Of a stretch of 5,665 nt of DNA, positions 1-4,753 are shown piece by piece; position 1 is the first letter of the stretch; every line of letters begins with the position of its first letter. Where the stretch lies: contig CALJTZ010000276.1 of NCBI GenBank assembly GCA_937975655.1, forward strand, positions 1 to 5,665. Reading direction: 5' to 3'. The notes beneath the pieces were generated by a model. The model worked only from the letters and a program-made list of their open reading frames with translations. It had not been told where the DNA came from and searched no databases. This DNA is from an uncultured Synechococcus sp. Lineage in GTDB: Bacteria > Cyanobacteriota > Cyanobacteriia > PCC-6307 > Cyanobiaceae. The translations under genes were made by a program, and so were the position numbers.

Positions 1-194
1 CGCACTGGCTCCAACAAGCGGTTCAAGTCAACCAAGCCCTCGCCAGAACCCAGCTGAACCACCGAGAGCCCCCCAGAAGCCAGGGAACGGGCAAGGCTGT
101 TGAGATCAGCCGTATCCCCCAAAACAACATGTAGCTCTGCTGAAGAAGCCGAAAACTGCAGAGGACCATGGGATCCAAAGAGAGAGTCCGACAT
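1..194 (-). CDS. Unidentified protein, N-terminal fragment (gene downstream of kaiC)
   Basis: This is a 64-codon open frame read from an ATG at 194 leftwards, cut by the window edge. An in-frame TAA at 201-203 lies just upstream and no ATG, GTG or TTG falls between, so this ATG is the first possible start. No convincing Shine-Dalgarno is visible. I do not recognise the product. After about 20 variable residues the fragment has a hydrophobic strand (LHVVLGD, residues 21-27), a helix-like stretch (about 30-40), a GG turn at 41-42 and a second strand ending in LGSG at 48-51. This beta-alpha-beta rhythm suits a Rossmann-like or receiver-like fold, but that is inference from a short piece. It lies in the same direction as the kai genes, 81 bp after kaiC, with its own candidate promoter, so it may be transcribed separately from the clock operon. 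The reading frame is likely real; function is unknown. Confidence 0.72.
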   Translation of the reverse strand, partial: MSDSLFGSHGPLQFSASSAELHVVLGDTADLNSLARSLASGGLSVVQLGSGEGLVDLNRLLEPV

Positions 195-217
195 CAGTGC
201 TTAGTCTCTATAAGCTC

Positions 218-246
218 AGATTAGTTGACTGGTTTCAGGGCGTCAA
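218..246 (-). promoter_or_regulatory. Candidate sigma70-type promoter for the gene downstream of kaiC
   Basis: Reading the minus strand, TTGACG (241-246; five of six consensus bases) is followed after exactly 17 bases by TAATCT (218-223; first, second and sixth -10 bases match). Transcription would start near 211, giving a leader of roughly 15-20 bases before the ATG at 194. A TATAGA at 207-212 is an alternative -10 but has no -35 at proper spacing. The -35 and spacer also contain a six-base inverted repeat, GTTGAC...GTCAAC (224-229 and 242-247), which could be an operator or chance. I see no intrinsic terminator after kaiC in this gap, so read-through from kaiC is also possible. Confidence 0.4.
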
Positions 247-275
247 CAATCAGAAAGCCTCAGCAAACAACTGTC

Positions 276-1811
276 TCAATCCCCACTCACGCCCTGAACA
301 ATCCGCGAGAGCTCGCTGCGCTCATCGGTGTTGATGCGGTGGGGCACGCCGCTGATGATCCGCTCGAAGTTGGAGAAGGAATCCTTGATCTCGGGGCCGT
401 TGCCCGTGATCACGAACTCGCGGATGCCCTTGTCGTGCCAGGAGCCGCGCATCTTGAACACGTTGAGGGCCCGAGCCATCTCGCCGCGGATCTCCACGTA
501 CTGCAGCAGCAGGATCGTGTCGGTGATGGTGGAGATATGGGAATCGGTGATCGAGTGGCTGCCCATGAACTCCTCGGAGGTGTTCGTGAAGAAGCCGGCG
601 ATCTCCTCCTGCTTGGCATAACCCGTCACGCCGATCACAAACTGCCGGAAGGCGTTGTGACTCACGCCCCGTGCCAGAGCGCTCAGGGAATCGATCGCCA
701 TGCGGGATGGCTTGAACTGGCTGATCTCGGTCTTAATGATCTGCAGGTGATCCTCCAGACCCGTGGACTCGGGATAGGCGCAGATGATCTTGAGCAGACC
801 ATCGCGCTCCATCTGCTCGAAATCAATGCCCCAGCTGGTGGCATTGCGCAGCAGCTGGGCGCGGGATTCCTCGTAGGCGAACAGGATCGCCCGCTCCTTG
901 TTGGCACAGGCGTTCTCCACGAACTTGCTCACCAGCAGCGTCTTGCCGGTGCCGGTGGCGCCGGTGGCCAGGATGATCGAATCCTTGAAGAAGCCGCCGC
1001 CGCACATCTCGTCGAGCCGCGGCACACCGGAGCTCACCCGCACATTGGAACTGCGCTGGGTGAGGCGCATCGCCCCCAGCGGGAAGATGCTGATGCCGTG
1101 CGCACCCATGGTAAAGGGAAATTCACCCTTCATGTGGGTGGTGCCCCGCAACTTGAGGATCTCGCAGGTGCGCCGCCGGCGCTCTCCCTCCAGCACATTG
1201 CGCAGGATCACCACGTTATCGGACACGAATTCCTCGACGCCATAGCGGGCGATCGGCCCGTATTCGTCGATGCGTTCGGTGGTCATCAAAGTAGTGACGC
1301 CGATCTCCTTGAGACGGGCAATCAGCCTGAAAATCTCACGCCGCACCACCGAAACAGCATCGTATTGCTGGAACACGGCCGTGATCGAATCAATCGCAAC
1401 CCTGCGGGCTTTGTATTTGCGAATGGCGTAATTGATACGCTCAATCAAACCTGACAGATCGAAGCTGCCGGCCACATCCTGCCCCTCGGGATCCGGCGAG
1501 GCATCGAGGATGAAGAGCTTATCCTGCTCCACCATCTCCTGCAGATTCCAACCAAAGCTGGAAGCATTGCGCAGAATATCGAGGGGAGATTCCTCGAAGG
1601 TCACGAAGATGCCCGGCTCGTCGAACTGACGAATGCCGTTGTAGAGAAAATTCAGCGAGAACACCGTTTTTCCGGTGCCGGAGGTTCCACTGATCAGGGT
1701 GGAGCGTCCAATCGGCAAGCCGCCCTGACAGATGTCGTCGAAGCCCTCGATCCCCGTGGGGAGCTTCTGCACGGACATCAATGCATGGGATGGGGAGCTG
1801 GGGTCCTGCAT
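276..1811 (-). CDS. kaiC: Circadian clock ATPase/kinase KaiC
   Basis: KaiC is the central clock protein: a hexameric, RecA-fold double ATPase that autophosphorylates, autodephosphorylates and drives rhythmic transcription output. The product has 511 residues; S. elongatus KaiC has 519, and this one is about four shorter at each end. The CI domain covers about 12-250, with Walker A GTSGTGKT at 42-49 and the catalytic glutamates at E73/E74. The CII domain follows to about 483, with Walker A GATGTGKT at 284-291 and E314/E315. The phosphorylation sites S427 and T428 (S431/T432 in S. elongatus) and the nearby T422 are intact. The A-loop (about 484-493) and KaiA-binding tail (about 497-508, ERSELSRIVQGV) are present. 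It lies 64 bp after kaiB in the same direction. The Shine-Dalgarno is weak (AGGA at 1823-1826, 11 bases from the ATG). An internal ATG at residue 12 is a possible alternative start, since the N-terminus varies in this family. Confidence 0.98.
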   Translation of the reverse strand: MQDPSSPSHALMSVQKLPTGIEGFDDICQGGLPIGRSTLISGTSGTGKTVFSLNFLYNGIRQFDEPGIFVTFEESPLDILRNASSFGWNLQEMVEQDKLFILDASPDPEGQDVAGSFDLSGLIERINYAIRKYKARRVAIDSITAVFQQYDAVSVVRREIFRLIARLKEIGVTTLMTTERIDEYGPIARYGVEEFVSDNVVILRNVLEGERRRRTCEILKLRGTTHMKGEFPFTMGAHGISIFPLGAMRLTQRSSNVRVSSGVPRLDEMCGGGFFKDSIILATGATGTGKTLLVSKFVENACANKERAILFAYEESRAQLLRNATSWGIDFEQMERDGLLKIICAYPESTGLEDHLQIIKTEISQFKPSRMAIDSLSALARGVSHNAFRQFVIGVTGYAKQEEIAGFFTNTSEEFMGSHSITDSHISTITDTILLLQYVEIRGEMARALNVFKMRGSWHDKGIREFVITGNGPEIKDSFSNFERIISGVPHRINTDERSELSRIVQGVSGD

Positions 1812-1875
1812 GGATCGGATGGTCCTGAGGGGAAGTTAAGCGAGATCTAGTGGTCTAACTGGGTTCAGCAGGATT

Positions 1876-2211
1876 TCAAGGCAACTCGCCGGCCTCCACA
1901 TCCGTGGCGAACCCTTCATCGTTCAACTCCTCATAGAGGAGATCCAGGCCGATCAGCACGCGCTCGCGATCGGAGAGATCGCCGATGATGCGGCGCACCG
2001 GAGGCGGCAGGATCTTGGCGAGGGTGGGCGTGGCAAGGATCTTGTCCTCCTCGGCCAACTGGGGGCTTTTGAGCACATCGATCACCTTCAGGGCATACAC
2101 CCCCTGAAACTCGGTATCGAGGATGTTGCGCAGCGTCTTGAGCGCCCGCATCGAGTTGGGGGTATTCCCCGCCACGTAGAGCTTGAGGATGTAGGTCTTG
2201 CGCGGGCTCAT
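1876..2211 (-). CDS. kaiB: Circadian clock protein KaiB
   Basis: KaiB is the small fold-switching clock protein. Its rare thioredoxin-like state binds the CI ring of phosphorylated KaiC and captures KaiA, which starts the dephosphorylation phase. The 111-residue product is nearly identical to S. elongatus KaiB over about 95 residues, including the N-terminal motif LKLYVAGNTPNS (residues 9-20) and DKILATPTLAK (56-66). The residues known to control fold switching, G88, D90 and Y93, are retained, as is K57. It differs in its C-terminus: after residue 95 an acidic extension rich in Asp, Glu and Gly makes it about nine residues longer than the 102-residue S. elongatus protein. The ATG directly follows the kaiA stop (TAG then ATG) and is preceded by a near-perfect ribosome binding site, so translation is probably coupled to kaiA. 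Confidence 0.98.
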   Translation of the reverse strand: MSPRKTYILKLYVAGNTPNSMRALKTLRNILDTEFQGVYALKVIDVLKSPQLAEEDKILATPTLAKILPPPVRRIIGDLSDRERVLIGLDLLYEELNDEGFATDVEAGELP

Positions 2212-3123
2212 CTAATTCACCTCCTGGGCGTAGTCCTGGTTGGCAGCGGCGGTGGCTGGGCTGGGCTCTGCCCCCGGTCCCGATCCCGGGCCGGACAGCG
2301 GCAGATCGGGGGGAACCGATCGGCGGTACATCTCGCAGAGATGGGCCAGCACGTCGAGCAGGGCCAGGCGGTAGTCCTGGAGAAAGTCGTTCTTGTGCCC
2401 TTCCAGCTTGAGCTGCTTCCAGAAACCGTCAATCAAATCCACGTGAATCTCCACCACCTTGTTCACCGGCAGATCACTGAAGAACGCGGAATGCACAAAG
2501 CTCTCGATCGCCTGGTTGGCAGCGGCCGGATCCTTGAAGTAGCTGATCAGCAGATCGCGGTAACTGCGCTCGAGTGACGCCAGCAGCTCCTGGCGCTCCC
2601 CCTGAGGGAGGCTGCGCAGAAACAGCGAGGGATCGCGCTTGTAAAAAACGCCCAGGTAGCCCAGCCGGCCTTTGAGGCGGTTGGGCAGCCGCCAGTTTTC
2701 CGGCGTGGCCACCCCCCCGGAGCTGGCGGCGGCGGGCTCCCCTGTCGAGCTGGCCTGGGGCCCCTGACGCAGGAAGCGGGACACAGCAGCATCCACGCTG
2801 TAGGTGATCTGCTCGAGCTGGTCCTCGGGCAGATGCACCTCAGCCTCGTGGTACTCGATGCGACCGCTCACCTCACCCACCACGACGGCCGGCAGGATCA
2901 AGCCCTGGCGCCGCAGGCCCTCGTAGATCTCCGGCGGATAGGCGCCCTGCTGCACCAGCACCACATCAAAGGTGTCGCGCCGGTCCTCCAGCTCCTGCAG
3001 CGGCGCCGCCCGGGAGCCCAGATCTTCCAGCTGATAACGGCCACCTTTGAGCCACTGCCGGCAGGCCCGCTCCAGGCGCGGGTCTGACAACAACGAGGCG
3101 ATGGTGAGAGCCGGCTGAGACAT
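2212..3123 (-). CDS. kaiA: Circadian clock protein KaiA, full length
   Basis: KaiA is the dimeric activator that binds the C-terminal tail of KaiC and promotes its autophosphorylation. The product is 303 residues; S. elongatus KaiA is 284. Residues 1-120 are the pseudo-receiver domain: the strand FDVVLVQQ (52-59) carries Gln where a true receiver has its phospho-acceptor Asp. Residues 121-145 form a Ser/Gly/Ala-rich linker. Residues 146-272 are the conserved KaiA C-terminal helical bundle, with RLGYLGVFYKRDP (153-165), NKVVEIHVDLIDGFW (221-235) and DYRLALLDVLAHLCEMYRR (250-268). A Pro/Gly/Ala-rich tail of about 30 residues (273-303) extends beyond the usual end of the protein. The ATG at 3123 places the first beta strand at residue 6, as in known KaiA. 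The frame stays open upstream to 3288, but that would overlap rplU and add non-conserved sequence. The Shine-Dalgarno is poor. First gene of a kaiABC unit. Confidence 0.96.
   Translation of the reverse strand: MSQPALTIASLLSDPRLERACRQWLKGGRYQLEDLGSRAAPLQELEDRRDTFDVVLVQQGAYPPEIYEGLRRQGLILPAVVVGEVSGRIEYHEAEVHLPEDQLEQITYSVDAAVSRFLRQGPQASSTGEPAAASSGGVATPENWRLPNRLKGRLGYLGVFYKRDPSLFLRSLPQGERQELLASLERSYRDLLISYFKDPAAANQAIESFVHSAFFSDLPVNKVVEIHVDLIDGFWKQLKLEGHKNDFLQDYRLALLDVLAHLCEMYRRSVPPDLPLSGPGSGPGAEPSPATAAANQDYAQEVN
2217..2225 (-). promoter_or_regulatory. kaiB ribosome binding site embedded in the kaiA coding sequence
   Basis: The minus strand reads AGGAGGTGA, complementary over nine bases to the 3' end of bacterial 16S rRNA. 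The AGGAGG core lies eight bases before the kaiB ATG, close to ideal spacing. These bases are also the last codons of kaiA (Gln-Glu-Val-Asn-stop). The other gene starts I checked here have weak or no Shine-Dalgarno. This fixes the kaiB start and suggests strong initiation that does not depend only on ribosomes finishing kaiA. Confidence 0.85.
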
Positions 3124-3206
3124 GCGCCGAGAGAAGGCCCCTGGCAATGCCCTCAGTGTTGACGAGCAGGACCCTGAAAGGTGAGGATCCTTGTTTGTCT
3201 TTCGAT

Positions 3207-3225
3207 TGCCGTGCGGCAGGCCGCA
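3207..3225. repeat. Two overlapping, mutually exclusive palindromes in the kaiA/rplU region
   Basis: TGCCGTGCGGCA (3207-3218) and TGCGGCAGGCCGCA (3212-3225) are each perfect inverted repeats and share 3212-3218. Only one could form as a hairpin at a time; alternatively, as duplex DNA they could be overlapping operator half-sites. In RNA the first would need to lose its central pair, because a two-base loop is too tight. The sequence is seen directly; any function is inferred. Confidence 0.45.
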
Positions 3226-3226
3226 A

Positions 3227-3245
3227 TGACGAGGCCCGCTCGTCA
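3227..3245. repeat. Perfect 7-bp hairpin upstream of rplU
   Basis: TGACGAG (3227-3233), a five-base loop GCCCG, then CTCGTCA (3239-3245) form an uninterrupted stem ending 23 bases before the rplU ATG. No T-run follows on either strand, so it is not a terminator. In an rplU transcript it would be a leader hairpin. L21 autoregulatory leaders are known in Firmicutes, but I do not see that known structure here. The 3' arm could also pair with a second TGACGAG at 3160-3166. Confidence 0.5.
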
Positions 3246-3268
3246 GCCTGTCCACGCCCCGGACCTCC

Positions 3269-3622
3269 ATGAGTACAGCCACCCCCACCGGTCCCTACGC
3301 GATCGTTGAAGCCTCCGGTACGCAGTTTTGGGTTCAGCCCAACCGCTACTACGACTTCGATCGTCTGAACGCCGACGTAGACAGCACGCTGACCCTGGAG
3401 AATGTGCTCCTGGTGAACGACGGCTCGGCCGCCAACGTGGGCCAGCCCTACGTGAAAGGCGCCACCGTGGAACTGCAGGTGATGGCCCATCGCCGCGGTC
3501 CCAAGCTGATCGTCTACAAGATGCGCCCCAAGAAGAAGACCCGCCGCAAGAACGGTCATCGCCAGGAACTCACCCGCGTGATGGTGAAGTCCATCACGGT
3601 GGGCGGCAAGGCCCTCGGCTGA
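3269..3622 (+). CDS. rplU: 50S ribosomal protein L21
   Basis: L21 is a large-subunit protein that binds 23S rRNA. The 117-residue product carries the family's N-terminal beta-barrel start, YAIVEASGTQFWV (10-22) followed by the NRYYDFDRL segment (25-33), and the conserved basic RNA-binding end, with IVYKMRPKKKTRRKNGHRQE at 81-100 and LTRVMVKSITVGG at 101-113. The length fits cyanobacterial L21, including the short Thr/Pro-rich N-terminal stretch. The ATG follows GGACCTCC without a proper Shine-Dalgarno. It is transcribed divergently from kaiA and is followed after 39 bp by rpmA, the standard bacterial pairing. It looks like the first gene of a two-gene operon closed by the terminator after rpmA. 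Confidence 0.98.
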   Translation: MSTATPTGPYAIVEASGTQFWVQPNRYYDFDRLNADVDSTLTLENVLLVNDGSAANVGQPYVKGATVELQVMAHRRGPKLIVYKMRPKKKTRRKNGHRQELTRVMVKSITVGGKALG

Positions 3623-3661
3623 TCTCCCCAGCATTCCTTCCCACCCTTCTCCTTCTGAACC

Positions 3662-3925
3662 ATGGCCCACAAGAAAGGCACAGGCTCCACCCGCAACGGC
3701 CGCGACTCCAACTCCAAGCGTCTCGGTGTGAAGCGCTACGGCGGTGAGAGCGTCAGCGCCGGCTCGATCCTGATCCGCCAGCGCGGCACCTCCGTGCTGC
3801 CCGGTCTGAACGTGGGCCGCGGCTCCGACGACACCCTGTTCGCCCTCAGCGACGGTGTGGTGAGCTTCGACACCATCAAGCGCGGCCTGCGCACCCGCAA
3901 GCGCATCAACATCGCCGTCAGCTGA
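3662..3925 (+). CDS. rpmA: 50S ribosomal protein L27
   Basis: L27 sits at the peptidyl-transferase centre, its flexible N-terminus reaching toward the tRNA acceptor ends. The 87-residue product opens with the canonical AHKKGTGSTRNGRDSNSKRL (residues 2-21) with no N-terminal extension, so it needs no processing of the Firmicutes type. It continues with GVKRYGGESVSAGSILIRQR (22-41), then GLNVGRGSDDTLFAL (48-62) and a basic end. The 39-bp gap after rplU (3623-3661) is almost all pyrimidine and lacks a Shine-Dalgarno, so initiation may rely on coupling to rplU or on ribosomal protein S1. Last gene of the rplU-rpmA unit. Confidence 0.98.
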   Translation: MAHKKGTGSTRNGRDSNSKRLGVKRYGGESVSAGSILIRQRGTSVLPGLNVGRGSDDTLFALSDGVVSFDTIKRGLRTRKRINIAVS

Positions 3926-3945
3926 TCAGCAGCATCAACAGGTTC

Positions 3946-3976
3946 AAGAGCCGGCGATTACCCCGCCGGCTTTTTT
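3946..3976 (+). terminator. Rho-independent terminator of rplU-rpmA
   Basis: AGCCGGCG (3949-3956) pairs with CGCCGGCT (3964-3971) around a seven-base loop, followed by six T (3971-3976). Upstream AAG can extend the stem into the T-run. It begins about 20 bases after the rpmA stop. On the minus strand the hairpin is not followed by a T-run, so it should not efficiently stop transcripts coming from the converging methyltransferase gene. Confidence 0.93.
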
Positions 3977-3987
3977 GTTGGGGGCGC

Positions 3988-4737
3988 TCAGCCCAGGCGC
4001 CGATAGGCCCGGGTGGTGATCAGGAAGGGGTGGAACACCTCAAGAAAGCGGCCCTGCAGGGTGCGGAAGAAGCTCTCCACCAGCTCGGGAGCATCGAAGT
4101 GGAAGGGGTATTCGCCGTTGAAGCCCTTGAAGAAATACCAGTTGAGCAACGCGATCGCCTCGCTTCCCATGCGCCGCTCGAACAGGCCGAGCTGGGCCGC
4201 GGGATCCGCCAGGTGTTCCAACACGTCGAGGCACACGATCGTGTCGAACTGGGCCGGCAGCTGGGGGTCATCGAGGTCGCGGAAGCAGCGCAGCCGATCC
4301 GAGAGCCCCAGCTGCTGGGCCCGCTCGGTCACAAAAGCCCGGTTGTGGGGATTGAGATCCACAAACCACACCGCCTCCACCTGGGGCAGGGCCGCCGCCG
4401 CCAGGGCATGGCTGCCGATACCGCCGCCAAAATCGAGCACATGCCCCCTGGCGAACCGGGCCTGCAGCCGCAGGGTGTCGGCGATGTAATCGGCACTGCC
4501 CAGGTGCCAGGCCGCCAGTTCCAGCAGGTGCCCGGTGCCCACGGTTTCCTCGTAGAAGGCGCCGGCCTGGTCCGGATCGAAGGCACCGGGATGGATCGCC
4601 GCCAGATCGTCGGTGCTGGTGGGCAGGCGCTCCGCCAGATCCTCGATGCTGAGATCCAGGTAACGGGCCAGCTGCGCCGAGAGGTCGAACCCATCGGCCA
4701 GAAAGCGTTGGGGATCGAGCACAGGAAGGGTGGTCAT
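3988..4737 (-). CDS. Class I SAM-dependent methyltransferase, substrate unknown
   Basis: The 249-residue protein has a Rossmann-fold methyltransferase core. Motif I, the SAM-binding loop VLDFGGGIGSHAL, is at 100-112. An acidic residue at the end of strand 2 (VDLNP, D127) would bind the ribose hydroxyls. Motif IV, DTIVCLDVLEHL, is at 165-176. About 95 N-terminal, mostly helical residues precede the core, and a C-terminal part with NWYFFKGFNGEYPFHFD (199-215) probably helps form the substrate pocket. I cannot name the substrate; small-molecule O-, N- or C-methylation are all possible. I chose the ATG at 4737: the frame is open further up, but that part overlaps the upstream gene and looks non-coding. 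It starts 16 bp after the transporter stop with no clear Shine-Dalgarno, which suggests a shared transcript and perhaps translational coupling. It converges on rpmA. Confidence 0.88.
   Translation of the reverse strand: MTTLPVLDPQRFLADGFDLSAQLARYLDLSIEDLAERLPTSTDDLAAIHPGAFDPDQAGAFYEETVGTGHLLELAAWHLGSADYIADTLRLQARFARGHVLDFGGGIGSHALAAAALPQVEAVWFVDLNPHNRAFVTERAQQLGLSDRLRCFRDLDDPQLPAQFDTIVCLDVLEHLADPAAQLGLFERRMGSEAIALLNWYFFKGFNGEYPFHFDAPELVESFFRTLQGRFLEVFHPFLITTRAYRRLG
4151..4158. repeat. Single HIP1 octamer (GCGATCGC)
   Basis: The palindrome GCGATCGC, highly iterated in many freshwater cyanobacteria, occurs once, inside the methyltransferase gene. Near-matches with one changed end base lie at 3299-3306 and around 690 and 2502. 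One copy in 5.7 kb of GC-rich DNA is not clear enrichment, so it is weak evidence for the host lineage. Confidence 0.35.
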
Positions 4738-4753
4738 TCCCGCACCGTAGGCC

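Larger units (their letters stand above)
3124..3268. promoter_or_regulatory. Divergent kaiA / rplU control region
   Basis: These 145 bp must hold the promoters and leaders for both kaiA (leftward) and rplU-rpmA (rightward), unless one is driven from within a neighbouring gene. On the plus strand TTGACG at 3159-3164 is the best -35-like hexamer, but no good -10 lies 16-18 bases after it. No convincing minus-strand promoter for kaiA is visible by eye. The region is rich in inverted repeats: overlapping palindromes at 3207-3225, a hairpin at 3227-3245, the eight-base palindrome AGGATCCT at 3184-3191, and a direct repeat TGACGAG at 3160-3166 and 3227-3233. Neither flanking start has a strong Shine-Dalgarno. 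Confidence 0.6.

Noticed and set aside
225..1454. 409-codon open frame on the plus strand, antisense to kaiC
   Set aside because: It lies wholly opposite a strongly conserved kaiC. Its protein is rich in His, Gly and Ala with no recognisable domain, as expected for the antisense shadow of a GC-rich gene, and it has no plausible ribosome binding site.
1812..1875. Separate kaiC promoter or hairpin in the kaiB-kaiC gap
   Set aside because: Only a loose five-base inverted repeat (AGTTA...TAACT) and no paired -35/-10 could be found by eye.
3227..3245. Hairpin as a terminator for rplU or kaiA transcription
   Set aside because: No T-run follows the stem on either strand.
3124..3288. N-terminal extension of KaiA by 55 residues
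   Set aside because: The frame is open, but the extra residues are not conserved in KaiA, would overlap rplU, and would cover the shared control region. The ATG at 3123 puts the first pseudo-receiver strand where known KaiA proteins have it.
2966..3670. 234-codon minus-strand frame spanning rplU and the kaiA N-terminus
   Set aside because: It runs antisense through rplU and overlaps the conserved kaiA start in another frame; low-complexity translation and no family resemblance.
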